Shown here: in pieces, positions 11,153-21,230 of the stretch
How positions within the stretch are numbered: position 1 is the first letter of the stretch
Layout: each line of letters begins with the position of its first letter
Position numbers and translations under genes: made by a program
The notes under the pieces: generated by a model
Databases searched by the model: none
Told to the model about the DNA's origin: nothing
What the model saw: the letters and a program-made list of their open reading frames with translations, nothing else
Origin: Flectonema sp. DT1601
Lineage: Eukaryota > Euglenozoa > Diplonemea > Diplonemida > Diplonemidae
Direction: 5' to 3'
Assembly: GCA_964019425.1 (NCBI GenBank)
Contig: OZ025829.1
Location: 124,001 to 188,000 of the forward strand
Length of the DNA stretch: 64,000 nucleotides

Positions 11153-11269
11153 TTATTTACTGATTGATAAGAAATAAATATTACACGCTGAGATTAACCA
11201 ACAGAACGGTTTAATCACACATTCACTCTCTGCTAAAGAGGTAACTGCCGCGTTATTTCCAGTTGTAGC

Positions 11270-12472
11270 TCATCGTCTGAAATTGTCAAATGTTTTATGC
11301 AGCTCTCGCTGTTGAAGCATTTCCTTAATTGGAACTCCAGGACGGTAGCCCAAACTACGTTTTCGAGGTACCGCCGGTGGGTGAGTTTCCTTAGATAGCA
11401 TCGCAGCTAATTGCACAGCTGTGTGAGATGATTCGGTGTACTGAAATTGAAGCTCTTCGCTGTCTTCATCATCGCTAGTGCTACTCGGGCATTTACACAG
11501 TTGTTGTACTTCACAGTAGCTGCCATCAGAGATACTTTCTAACTCGTGAAACATCCCATCACTACTTACTGAGACTAATGAGTCTGCACACAACTGTTCC
11601 ATTACATAATCACAATCACAATCACTATTACTAAAACACTCGATGGTGTTTAAGTCATTACCCTTATCATTATTATTATTTACAAACAGACCAAGAAGTT
11701 CTGCTACCCTATCACTATGTTGAGGAGATGATGTAGTTGTACTTATCTCTGAGCAGGTTGAAGTGATGTCACTTTGATCGACTTGTTGATGTTGTTGGAT
11801 AAGTCTACCAGTCCTTCGTTTCTTTGTTGTAATAACTGTAACAGCAGCACCAGTTGGTGACATACCTACACACCACGTACCTAAAGGTTGTGGATTACAA
11901 TAAGAAGGAATAATTGGGTTTTCAACTACCCGTTTCAGTCTTTTCTCAATTGGGTAGTCGGCTACACTTTTACGTTTTACAACATTATTAATCTTTACAT
12001 TGGGATTGCTCTTTGATTTCGGTATTTTGCTTTTGCTGTTCTGAACACCAGAAAATAAAGTACGCAATGAGCTTCTCATAGATGATGCTTTCAACGTTTG
12101 TTGTTTCGTACGTCTTCTGTTTTGATTTGTTAAGTCGATTGGATTGCGATGGAGATAATGATTTTCAGTACTACTACGAACCTGAATGATGTTAAAGAGG
12201 ACTGGTGTGTCTTCAGGTTGTTTTGAAACAGATTTACGTAACCGAGGTACAGGCGCACCTCTGCGAATCTCATGAATCTGTGACATTGGCAGATGCGTAG
12301 CAACCCTATTCAACTTTCTAAGATAAATATAAAATTGATTCAGCGGATCAGACTTATTCGGCATGAATTCTGAGTGAGTTAGTTTGCTGTTGCTTCTTCC
12401 TACTGTTGGAGTCTCCAAACACAATTCCTTAATGGTAAATGAATTCTCAAAATCTGCTTCATGTTGCAACAT
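11270..12472 (-). CDS. Hypothetical 400-residue disordered protein
   Basis: A single exon that I do not recognise. The N-terminal part (~40-60) contains DPLNQFYIYLRKLNRVATHL, a possible amphipathic helix. The middle (~100-185) is basic with Lys/Arg clusters such as NVVKRKSVADYPIEKRLKR, which could act as nuclear localisation signals. Then come a Ser/Thr-rich stretch, an acidic segment (STSDDEDSEELQFQ), and a conserved-looking tail ending SLGYRPGVPIKEMLQQ. This suggests a nuclear regulatory protein, but that is inference from composition only. It lies 145 nt upstream of the transporter start and 313 nt downstream of the kinase stop. Upstream of its ATG the acceptor is weak (AAAAATGTAG). Confidence 0.7.
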   Translation of the reverse strand: MLQHEADFENSFTIKELCLETPTVGRSNSKLTHSEFMPNKSDPLNQFYIYLRKLNRVATHLPMSQIHEIRRGAPVPRLRKSVSKQPEDTPVLFNIIQVRSSTENHYLHRNPIDLTNQNRRRTKQQTLKASSMRSSLRTLFSGVQNSKSKIPKSKSNPNVKINNVVKRKSVADYPIEKRLKRVVENPIIPSYCNPQPLGTWCVGMSPTGAAVTVITTKKRRTGRLIQQHQQVDQSDITSTCSEISTTTSSPQHSDRVAELLGLFVNNNNDKGNDLNTIECFSNSDCDCDYVMEQLCADSLVSVSSDGMFHELESISDGSYCEVQQLCKCPSSTSDDEDSEELQFQYTESSHTAVQLAAMLSKETHPPAVPRKRSLGYRPGVPIKEMLQQRELHKTFDNFRR

Positions 12473-12785
12473 TACTATCTAAAACTACATTTTTTTTTCT
12501 TTTTATTATTACAATTACGACATTACTTTTTGAATCAGAAAAAAGAAATATTTTAAGTTGATTTGAAAGAAATTAAATGATCATAAAAACAGTGTAAGTG
12601 ATTAACTAAAAACAGAGTTGAAAAATAAACCAAAAACGTGACGTGTAAGTGTACAGAGTTATTGGCTCAATTAAGATAATATTGCAGTTCAAAAAAACAT
12701 CGTCGAATAGAAAGGTTTTTCGAATTCTTTTTTTTTCGAATCGAACGAATGCCTCGGTAGCTTATTAAAGTTTAGGGTTTCTTGT

Positions 12786-14276
12786 CTATCCCGAACCGCA
12801 AGGTACCATGTTACCTCCTTCAATTCCTAGTATCGCCGCGCGTTTGGTTTTCGCTTCAAATTCGGATATGAGTCCGGAATTTTTTTGTTGTTGAAGTGAT
12901 TTTATGTACGCAATGTCATTATGACTCGCTACTAATGCGATGGTACCACTCGATGCGACAAATGATTCAATCGCGAGGGCATCTGAGAATCCTCCTTTTA
13001 CATTGACACTGTTTTGAGATCCCCATGCTTTTATTGGAGCTGGTGATGTGTCTCGTGCTTTCTTTTTCTTTTTCTTTTTCGTAGCTCGTGGAGACTTGCT
13101 TCGTCTGAGAGTCGGTTCTTCAACAAGTTTTGTTGGATACGTCGTCAGAGATTCAATTTCTTTAGAAACAGCTGAGGAACACTCACCGACTGCTAAGAAT
13201 AAATCCTCAAGAAGCTCTTGTGCAGTTGGCCTTTCATAAGGATCTCTTTTAAGACATTTTTTTATTAATGCCGTCGCTGAATCCGACAGATCTGACGGTA
13301 ATGGAGGTGGGTCAGTGCTACTCGCTATTTTATACATCAATGCCAAGGGTTCTACACAACCAAATGTCGGAGGATCACCAACTAACATTTCTATTAATGT
13401 TATACCGAAACTCCAAATATCAGAACAGAGACCGAAACCACTTCCTGTTTTTGATAAGTGTTTTATGTACCAACTTTATATTGTAATATAAGAATATAAA
13501 AACATACCATGAATTATCTCTGGGGCCATGAATGCAGGAGTCCCAACTGCTTTTCCTGATTGACAATTTTCAAGCATTTCTGCAGCTCCAAAGTCGGCTA
13601 ATTTTACTTCACCAGTAACACCAAGAAGAGCGTTGTCCGATTTAATGTCGAGATGTGCAACCGACTGAGAATGAAGGTATATTAATCCTAACAACATCTG
13701 ACGAGCATAGCAAGCAACAAGACGATCATCAAGTCGTCCGAAATGATTAAGAATTGATCTCAGAGACCCTCCAGGAACGTATTCCATTATAATTTGAAGA
13801 ACATTAGAAGTTCGTTCAGCACCATAATATCTCACTATGTTCGGGTGAAGTAGTTTTTTCATGAGATTTATTTCTTTAATGGCAGCCGTTACTTGGTCGC
13901 GTAGGTCAGTTTCTTTTTTGTTTTCCTCATTCTTCATAAATATAACTTCTTTAATGGCAACGAGCTCACCACTCGATGTGTTGAGTCCAATGAAAACTGT
14001 TCCGTTAGCACCTTTTCCAATTATTTTACCTTCGTTTTTTACAATGGGGCATTTCTTATGAAAGGAATCTTTATTGTCTGATAGGTTTGGTTTATTTTGT
14101 GTTGGTGCTTTTGGTAATGGGGTGTCTTCTGTAACTCTTGTTCCTGTTTTATCGTGACCTCCAACTTGTATTTTCAACTCTTGTTGTCGAAGTCGTCGTT
14201 TTATTTCTCTCTTTCGTTCTCTGGCTTCTTCTCGTTGTCTTTTTCTGATTTGCTCGTCTTCAAGAATGAGTTCCAT
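12786..14276 (-). CDS. MAP3K/STE11-like serine/threonine protein kinase
   Basis: Two exons, 14276-13508 and 13444-12786, across a 63-nt intron (GTATGT...CAAAAACAG). The join gives APEIIHGGSGFGLCSDIWSF in frame and 475 residues. A basic coiled N-terminus (1-40) precedes the kinase domain: glycine loop GKGANGTV (~88-94), VAIK with Lys109, MEYVPGGSLRSIL, catalytic loop HLDIKSDN (Asp210), DFG 228-230, GTPAFMAPE, SDIWSFG, and RDPYERPTAQELL. The order and the GGSLRSIL/GTPAFMAPE wording match the MEKK/ANP/STE11 group. The catalytic HRD arginine is Leu. The C-terminal tail (~370-475) is basic, with a KKKKKKK run, and unrecognised. I infer a role in a MAP kinase cascade; the targets are unknown. Confidence 0.88.
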
Positions 14277-14286
14277 ATTATTTTGA

Positions 14287-14305
14287 CTGATTACCGTTGA
14301 GATGA
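14287..14305 (-). promoter_or_regulatory. Candidate leader splice acceptor of the kinase gene
   Basis: The minus strand reads CATCTCAACGGTAATCAG, AG 10 nt before the ATG. The tract is only moderately pyrimidine-rich. Confidence 0.35.
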
Positions 14306-14470
14306 TTTAAACTCGTAATAGAATAACAGTGATATTAACTATTTGTTTTATAAACACTAAATCCTTGAGAGACAAGGACTAATAATGATTTTTTATACTG
14401 AACTCTGAACTCTGATATATATTTATCAAATTCATTCTTTCTCTCTCTCTAATTAAAAGTATTGTTGTGT

Positions 14471-16231
14471 CTAGTTGTGTTTGGATCTTTTTAAGTCACC
14501 AGCTTCAGTTTCTTTTCCTTTTTGCTTTCTTGGATGGTACAATACAACTCCTTCATCATCATCACTGCCTTCAGCTGTTGTGGTTTTATCTTCTGGTGCG
14601 GATGTTTCTTTTAGAACAGCCTTTTCACCTGTCAGTTTATAGTCAGCGGGATCAAGGGATCCGTTGTGTTGAAGATGTATTTCTACCTCCAATTCTTGAA
14701 GCATGTCCTCAAGTAAGATTTTATAGTTAGCAGCCCCTTGAGGAATCCATGTTGATAGTGGTTTTGTGACATTTGATTCAAGTTCTTCATCTTCGTGAAT
14801 AAGTTTCTCATCACCAGAGTTGGTTACTATTGATATCATTGGATGTGACATTGCTAATTCATGAGAACATATTGATTTTATTAAGATCCCGACAGTTGTT
14901 GATTCTAAGTTTGCTTCCCAATGCATAACATTTCTAGCACTTTGACAAACATAACATTTTGGGTTCAGAGCTGGTGGCATTTCCGGGACTATATAGCAAT
15001 CCTTCCTCTTTATCCTTGCTGGATATCTACGTAGTGATTGAACTCTTGAATTGGAGTACGACATTTCGGTGTTGTTGTTTTCAGAGATCGATTTATTTTT
15101 TAAAATCTTAAGTGCTTCCAACACAATCCCACCCGATATAATTGCATTGCTCGTAGCAATGGCTGGAATTATAGATCCTGAAATGCTCTTTATATCGAAC
15201 TCACTTTTTAAGGGAATGTGAAAATTCCACGCTCTCAAATTAGCAATCGCAACTGTGAGTCCCATAGCTAAGCTGTCGTCTTTGTCCCACGGAATCTTAC
15301 CTTCTGACTGTTCTCTTTGATGAAGAGAAATGAATGTTTTGCTGAATAGTTGTGCTAAATCAGAAACAGATAATAGTTTCTGTGATTCTATTGTAGTATT
15401 CTCAGTTGTTGTTGTTGCATCACATTCCAGACAAAAGTCATAAGTTGCTGGACGTGGAGCAGATCCTGTCGACCAATTGCCGTCCTTCATCGAAGTGAGT
15501 TCGATGATCTTCTCAGAAAAACAAGCGTTAAAAACCCTCTTAATCCATCCTTCAGGATCTCCTGATGTCACCAAACTTGTCAGGTATTCCATTTCGGGAT
15601 CGGTATCAACATCTTCACCAAAGAATCTTTTATAAAATTCTTTAGCATAATGAGTACAATGAACCATCGATGATGGTTTTTGATGAATAGTACAAACAGC
15701 GAATGATATTTGCTCTGTTTGACGTGGATTACAATCGTAACACTGAGTAACATTCTTAGCAATCGGTTGTACCTGTCCATTAAATCCCATTGTACCAGAT
15801 TCAATTAGGGGAATGTTACTTTTCATTGCCATTCTATTTACATGTGAACGCGCTGACCTGTTGTCTAATCCGTTTAATATAATGTCAAATTTTGAAAAGA
15901 ATTCATCATCGTATTTCTGATCTTTGACATTTCCATAATGTGAAATAATCTTTGCTGATGGATTGTATCGTTTTGCAGATTCAGCTGCGACGACAGCTTT
16001 TGGTTTGCTGACGTGTTCAGATCTGAATAAGAATTGTCTGTTTAAATTTGATGAATCGACAGTGTCCATATCCATTACTTCTATGTCACTGAATCCACTC
16101 ATAACAAGACACTTTAGTAGCTCACATCCGATACCACCTGCACCGCAGACAAATACTTTTGATTTTGCAACTGCAGCTGAACACATCGACCCCATCACAC
16201 GAGATGGAGATTCAAATCTCTTTGTATCCAT
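14471..16231 (-). CDS. UBA2: SUMO-activating enzyme subunit 2 (UBA2/SAE2)
   Basis: A single exon of 586 residues, near the usual ~640. As the catalytic half of the SUMO E1 it adenylates SUMO with its partner SAE1 and carries it as a thioester before transfer to UBC9. Visible parts: ATP-binding GAGGIG (30-35), MDTVDSSNLNRQFLFR, zinc ligands in CYDC (Cys164, 167) and CYVC (near 420), and the catalytic Cys180 in FAVCTIHQKPSS, equivalent to human Cys173. After the active site comes VHCTHYAKEFYKRFFGED, as in SAE2. A ubiquitin-fold domain lies at about 440-535. The basic tail (PRKQKGK...KRSK) is a likely nuclear localisation signal. The stop is 194 nt before the kinase start. Confidence 0.96.
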   Translation of the reverse strand: MDTKRFESPSRVMGSMCSAAVAKSKVFVCGAGGIGCELLKCLVMSGFSDIEVMDMDTVDSSNLNRQFLFRSEHVSKPKAVVAAESAKRYNPSAKIISHYGNVKDQKYDDEFFSKFDIILNGLDNRSARSHVNRMAMKSNIPLIESGTMGFNGQVQPIAKNVTQCYDCNPRQTEQISFAVCTIHQKPSSMVHCTHYAKEFYKRFFGEDVDTDPEMEYLTSLVTSGDPEGWIKRVFNACFSEKIIELTSMKDGNWSTGSAPRPATYDFCLECDATTTTENTTIESQKLLSVSDLAQLFSKTFISLHQREQSEGKIPWDKDDSLAMGLTVAIANLRAWNFHIPLKSEFDIKSISGSIIPAIATSNAIISGGIVLEALKILKNKSISENNNTEMSYSNSRVQSLRRYPARIKRKDCYIVPEMPPALNPKCYVCQSARNVMHWEANLESTTVGILIKSICSHELAMSHPMISIVTNSGDEKLIHEDEELESNVTKPLSTWIPQGAANYKILLEDMLQELEVEIHLQHNGSLDPADYKLTGEKAVLKETSAPEDKTTTAEGSDDDEGVVLYHPRKQKGKETEAGDLKRSKHN

Positions 16232-17614
16232 ATTACAAGATTACCTGTGGTTATTGCAGTAATTTATCATCAGTTAAACATTTATAGAAAATACAAATAA
16301 AAAACATAAAATAATTATTTCGTTTTTTTTTTTTTTTTTTTTTTTAAACAAACGATATTAACCTTACAGACGCGACCGAAACAGTAAAAAAATAAAAACA
16401 ACCCTGTTACTCTTTTCTTTTTTTTTTATCTTATTATTGTTATTTTCATTTTTCATTTTTTTTTTGTTATTAGGAAAAAGCGCATTTTCGACATACGTGA
16501 AGGCGGTACTGATACCCAAAAAAGTCTTTCAACTTGACACCATGAAACTCGTTCATGATGTTTTGCACTAACTCACTTAATAAAAATAATAATAAAAAAA
16601 AAAAAAACAGATGTAAAATAATTTCAGAATATAAATATTTTTTTTTAACTTGGATTAAATTCACAAAAAGAATACTTCACATGCTTCACCCACTAAGGAC
16701 GTACAAAGTTTTCCATTTGAAGGGAATCTTCACTGCTGCTATTTTTTAAGGTCTCACATTTTTGTTTCGGTAGCCACGCAGGTATTATATTATTTTTTTT
16801 TTTTTTTCTTCTTCTCACAATAAAAGGAAATAAACATCATCTAACAGGGGGATCGGTGAGGGGATATTAATGGGGAGAAGGAAAAAAAAAAAAAAAAAAA
16901 AAAACGCAAGCATCTCAAATATAGTTTCGCTCAACTATAACGACGTGTCTACTTTCACGCACAAAGTAGCTCGTTTAAATATATAAAATTCTTAAGGGAT
17001 CCTGGATAGCCCCATTCTTTTTGCTTCGCAACCATTCAGATGAGCCTTCTTGTATTTTAGTGATCGCAGTTACGACTGACGTGACGGCAGAGGGAATCGG
17101 CTTCCAAAAGTCTGAAATAGATTTTTCTCTCCGACTTCGTCGGTAAAAGGGGAAAAGAGAAAAAAAAAATAAAGGATTGAAGCAAGAAGTGAAAATCAAT
17201 GAAAATTGTGCTTTTTTTTTTTTTTTTTTTTTTACAAAGAAGAAAAAAAAAATGTGTGAATTGCAGCGGGGAATGGGAATAAAATTAACAATGTGGGAAA
17301 AGAGGAATCGGCAAAGACGCTTTTAAGCATTCACACTCCATTACTTTCTTATTCTTTTTGTGAAACAATTGAAACAGTAAACCATGTTTGAGGTATTTTC
17401 ATTTTTTTTTTTTTTTTTTTAAACCAGACTTTGTTACAAAAAAAGGGGAATGAAGAAAAAAAAAGGGGGGAAAAAAAAACAAAACAAAATCATCACACAA
17501 AACCGATCTTATTCCGTTATCTGCAAAAAAAAAAGCAGAGAGAGATCTCGCAAATAAATTAATTCTTCTCAAATGAAGAAGCAGATCGAGTCTTTGTAGT
17601 ATTCTAATTATAGC
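16232..17614. other. Intergenic region, no gene seen
   Basis: Between the cullin stop and the UBA2 start. It is dominated by A/T runs (e.g. ~16324-16345, 16883-16904, 17213-17233). No protein-like frame. Confidence 0.6.
16245..16257 (-). promoter_or_regulatory. Candidate leader splice acceptor of UBA2
   Basis: Minus strand CTGCAATAACCACAG, AG 13 nt before the ATG. It is not strongly pyrimidine-rich. Confidence 0.35.
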
Positions 17615-19945
17615 CTATGCGAGGTACTTGTATGACTTACCATCAGTGGATCTTTCTAAGTAGTCCTTCTCAATTAATATTTCTATGTTCTTTTTTACAT
17701 CTTGATTGGTTGGAGTGAATGTTCCCTTCAGCTGACAAGTAACTTCATTAACGAGAAGTTGATGTGCGAGAAGTTTTCTAGACTTCATTAATCTGACGAT
17801 TGCAGCTTGAATGCTGTATTTACGATCTTCCGTCACGACCTTTAACGTCGCGGATTCATCTGCGGGAGCTCCTTCCTTTGGCTGTGCATTCGAAAGTATG
17901 ATTTTACGTCCACTTGGAGTGTGAAGATCTTCGTTTATTTTAAATTTAGATTTTTGAATCTCTGTTCCTTCCATTGTGATAATCTTATTCTTGCACAACA
18001 CCAACAGACAGAAATCTAATTCTTTCGGAACGATCCTTGTTTTATCAGCAATTTCTTCATAATTAAGAGTGAATACATTCACGTCATTATACAACAATAA
18101 AACAGCTGCCTGAGGAGTTGTGACTTGCAAATCGCAAACTCTGTTTTTTGTATAAGTTGCCTTCAGGACACCAGTTGACTGAGAGTGTAACCAACACAAA
18201 GATCTACCTTGGTGTTTTATTCTGTAAAACTGAGTAAAACTCGCAAGGCATGTACTTATAATCTCTGGTGGAATGAAACTCGATTTTTGAGCAGTTTGAG
18301 GCCATGAAACCGAAGTTAACACCGATACAGTCAGCAACTTCTGATTTGGTAAATTCCGTTTTTGTAAATACATATCGTAATCAGCTGATAGCTCTGCAGA
18401 GATTCCTATGTCGGTGAACATTCGTTGCAGTTTGTATGTGTATTCATATCCGCAGACCTTTTTAAGTTTATCAATCATCATTGTTTCTTGTTCTGTGTTG
18501 TATGTATTTTGAATTAGTCTGTGAGATAACATATCTCTGTACACTCTTTGAAAGACGTCAGTGTCATCGAGGAGAACAAATATTGTTAAGACTTCACTTA
18601 GTGTTTCATCTAATTCTTGTTCTGATCTTGCTTTTGCAATCTTTGATGAAGGCTTTAGTAGCATGTGAGCATACTTTGCAAGTAAATCAGCGGATCTTGC
18701 ACCAGATGTCGTGGCTATAGCGTTCTTGTTTATAAATCTTTTACATCCCTTGCTGAGAGCGGCATTGAAGTGTTTGTGATTTAAGAATATATCATTTACC
18801 ATAAACGCATATTTTTTGTAAACACGAAGAATGACTTCGACGTAAACACATGGGTCTCGCTGAGCTTCATTCTTAACTTGTAAAATCGAAGCTTTACCAT
18901 CATTATCAATTCGATCCTCAATTAGCTTTCTAAGGGGTTCTAAGCCTCCGTTTGTCTTTTCTAGGAGTCTGAATAATCGTTTTTGTTCAACTACTTTATC
19001 GAAATCAAACCATTCTTTGCATGCCTCAAGTAATCTACCAATGTGTGCATCGATTGTTACCGTAATCAATGCTTTCATTAAGACTGGTTCTGTTGATTTG
19101 TCTAAGTACTGAGTTAGTCTTTTTTGTTCCTCTTCAAGTCTACGTTCAATATGAGCCATATATTCTGGTAGTATAGCAAGCTGGTTGGTATTACCAGAGG
19201 AGTTCAGTTTTGATTGAACTTCCTTTTCGTAGAACTTTTCTGTTGCTACGATGAATTCCTCTTCAAAGTTTCGGGAGTAGAAGTCAGTTGGATGTCTAGG
19301 ATTAATACCAAGAGATACAATTGATTGAATGACTCCGCGAAGTAGCGCATGGTCAACAGGAAATGATGTTCTATCATGTTCAATAAGTTCAAGTAGAGCA
19401 GCAATAATCGGATTACGCAACTCCGCAAACAAGTTTTCTTTCCAACAAATATAACCCAAAATTCTAACTTTGTGAACATCACCAGAACCTCTGTCAGACT
19501 GTGGTCGATTTCCTTGTTTCTCTACCCACTCTTGATTCATGTAATGGAATACAGCGTGTATGTAGTCCATTCCGATTTTGAAATTTTTCCATTGATGTAA
19601 GTAGGCTGTTAGTATCTCAGATCTTGGTAAGCCTTTTACTTGAGGTACGACAACTTTTGTGATATGATCAATTAAGAAAGTCTTTAGCTTACCATAAAGT
19701 TGTGCTTCTCTGACTTCTTCTCCACCATCTAGACTTGGTGAAGTACACAGTTTATACACTCTGTCGTAAAACCCTTCGATAGATACTGTTGCTGGTTTCC
19801 AAGGGTTCATAAGTACTTTGGTCATTGCATCAGCAAGAAACTCCCAGTTACGTTGGAAATCGATTGGTTTTGTCTTCAGTGAAGGACGTGGATGCATCAT
19901 GTGTTGGGGTCTGATCACTCCACTAGCTGATGTTGGGGTCACCAT
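17615..19945 (-). CDS. CUL1: Cullin, CUL1-like scaffold of an SCF ubiquitin ligase
   Basis: A single exon of 776 residues, the same length as human CUL1. The N-terminal cullin repeats (about 30-420) would bind a SKP1-type adaptor. The cullin homology domain begins near ALSKGCKRFINKNAIATTSG and contains DVFQRVYRDMLSHRLI, the region that holds RBX1. The C-terminal winged helix carries IQAAIVRLMKSRKLL, where Lys721 matches the CUL1 NEDD8 site (Lys720). The end, YLERSTDGKSYKYLA, is close to CUL1's YLERVDGEKDTYSYLA. These features favour CUL1 over CUL2-5. The N-terminal extension (~30 residues, Pro/His/Met-rich) is unusual. The start follows a strong acceptor, T10CAG, 25 nt upstream. Functionally it may cooperate with the SUMO E1 next door only in the broad sense of protein modification. 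Confidence 0.93.
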   Translation of the reverse strand: MVTPTSASGVIRPQHMMHPRPSLKTKPIDFQRNWEFLADAMTKVLMNPWKPATVSIEGFYDRVYKLCTSPSLDGGEEVREAQLYGKLKTFLIDHITKVVVPQVKGLPRSEILTAYLHQWKNFKIGMDYIHAVFHYMNQEWVEKQGNRPQSDRGSGDVHKVRILGYICWKENLFAELRNPIIAALLELIEHDRTSFPVDHALLRGVIQSIVSLGINPRHPTDFYSRNFEEEFIVATEKFYEKEVQSKLNSSGNTNQLAILPEYMAHIERRLEEEQKRLTQYLDKSTEPVLMKALITVTIDAHIGRLLEACKEWFDFDKVVEQKRLFRLLEKTNGGLEPLRKLIEDRIDNDGKASILQVKNEAQRDPCVYVEVILRVYKKYAFMVNDIFLNHKHFNAALSKGCKRFINKNAIATTSGARSADLLAKYAHMLLKPSSKIAKARSEQELDETLSEVLTIFVLLDDTDVFQRVYRDMLSHRLIQNTYNTEQETMMIDKLKKVCGYEYTYKLQRMFTDIGISAELSADYDMYLQKRNLPNQKLLTVSVLTSVSWPQTAQKSSFIPPEIISTCLASFTQFYRIKHQGRSLCWLHSQSTGVLKATYTKNRVCDLQVTTPQAAVLLLYNDVNVFTLNYEEIADKTRIVPKELDFCLLVLCKNKIITMEGTEIQKSKFKINEDLHTPSGRKIILSNAQPKEGAPADESATLKVVTEDRKYSIQAAIVRLMKSRKLLAHQLLVNEVTCQLKGTFTPTNQDVKKNIEILIEKDYLERSTDGKSYKYLA

Positions 19946-20485
19946 TTTTGGGAAGGGGGTGAGAATTGCACTGAAAAAAAAAATGAAAAAAAAATAAAAA
20001 AAAGAATTCTTATTTTTTTTTACAATGTATCCCCCCTTTGTTCATTTCTATTATTTTTTACATAAATAATTGTGTGAGAATCAAAACCTGAAAAAAATAA
20101 AATAAAAATACAGAATTGAGAAATTATATTTCGTTGTTTGTTATTTTTTTTTTTGTTTTTTTCACAATCCAATGTTGCTGAAGCAAAAAAAGAAAAAAAT
20201 GTATTTGGAAAGTGACAGACCACAAGTAACCATTTCAGAGTAGTCACAGTAAAACAGCCATTATTTTAATCCGCTACTTTTTAAAAGACATGTGTGTGAG
20301 ACACACGTGCGACATGTTAGATGATTAATAAACACATCACTAACTACTATCTTTTTACAGACTCTGGTGGAAGAGACTTCAAGTCCCTCTCTCTCTGTAT
20401 CAACTAACGACTTAGTAGCGAATAGTTTGCTGGAGAAATCTCCGGCAGTTGGATACAACCCGTAAGAAATTGATTTAATGCTCAG
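19946..20485. other. Intergenic region, no gene seen
   Basis: Contains the presumed 5' leader of the cullin gene and the 3' UTR of the membrane-protein gene. A 65-residue frame at 20261-20458 has no family resemblance. Confidence 0.5.
19971..19985 (-). promoter_or_regulatory. Candidate leader splice acceptor of the cullin gene
   Basis: A run of T followed by CAG on the minus strand, AG 25 nt before the ATG. This is the strongest acceptor of the set. Confidence 0.6.
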
Positions 20486-21208
20486 CTACGAACAGGTAAA
20501 TCGATTTCTCTTTATTGGGATTGGTGCAGAGACAGAAGAACTAACACTCGGCACTATCCGCGTTGGAGAGATAGAACGAGTTTCATCGCTAAATAAAGAA
20601 GTTAGAGTGGAATGACCAGGTGGAGTTGACCCGTTTGATATTGGTGAAGGCGGAGGTGTTTTTGGTCTACTTGAAGGTGATATCGACCAGGCTGCTTGCT
20701 GTGGTTCAAACGCTTCCAATCCAACACCCAACTTCCAAACAGTTGGACTCGTAGGTGGGGATACTGATGGAGGAGATCCCGGCACAGCAGTTGGTTGATT
20801 GCTATGTTGCGTACTACTAATTCTGGATATGCATAACTGATCGACATCGAATCGTAAGTTTAAGAATCGTATTCCTCGATTTAATCTATCAATATAGAGA
20901 TCAGGATCTAATGGAGGAAGTAATCCCCACCATCCACATGCCAAAGCAAAGAAGCTCAAAGTCCATGGTATACTCGCACCGGCTAGTTCTGCAAGATACT
21001 GCCACTTGCTGAACATAAAGCTTGCTACCTGCACTAACGATAGTCCGATTGACACCAATAAACTCCCTGTTACTAACACACTCAGACTATCTCGGTATCT
21101 TTTCAAAAAAAGATACTTCCGTCTTATGAAATCTTGGAAGGTATTCATGTCCTCAGAGGCCTTTATTCTCCGCCTTCCATCGGAGAATGATGCCTGCATA
21201 TTGTGCAT
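20486..21208 (-). CDS. Small membrane protein, possibly INSIG-like N-terminal half
   Basis: A single exon of 240 residues. A basic N-terminus (1-40) is followed by two hydrophobic helices: ~43-68 (SVLVTGSLLVSIGLSLVQV) and ~78-98 (IPWTLSFFALACGWWGLLPP, then LDPDLY). The pattern G-LL-LxLxQ ... W-P-CG--GLL-P-D resembles the first half of INSIG proteins, which retain SREBP-SCAP in the ER, but the last four INSIG helices are absent. Instead there is a Pro/Ser-rich tail (~130-240: SRPKTPPPSPIS, SISPTRIVPS) with several SP sites. It could equally be an unrelated two-pass protein. The similarity is from memory and weak. It is the last gene before the ~29 kb gene-poor stretch. Confidence 0.55.
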   Translation of the reverse strand: MHNMQASFSDGRRRIKASEDMNTFQDFIRRKYLFLKRYRDSLSVLVTGSLLVSIGLSLVQVASFMFSKWQYLAELAGASIPWTLSFFALACGWWGLLPPLDPDLYIDRLNRGIRFLNLRFDVDQLCISRISSTQHSNQPTAVPGSPPSVSPPTSPTVWKLGVGLEAFEPQQAAWSISPSSRPKTPPPSPISNGSTPPGHSTLTSLFSDETRSISPTRIVPSVSSSVSAPIPIKRNRFTCS

Positions 21209-21213
21209 GGCAC

Positions 21214-21230
21214 CTGATTATTAAAATAAT
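21214..21230 (-). promoter_or_regulatory. Candidate leader splice acceptor of the two-helix membrane protein gene
   Basis: Minus strand TAATTATTTTAATAATCAG, AG 5 nt before the ATG. Confidence 0.4.
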
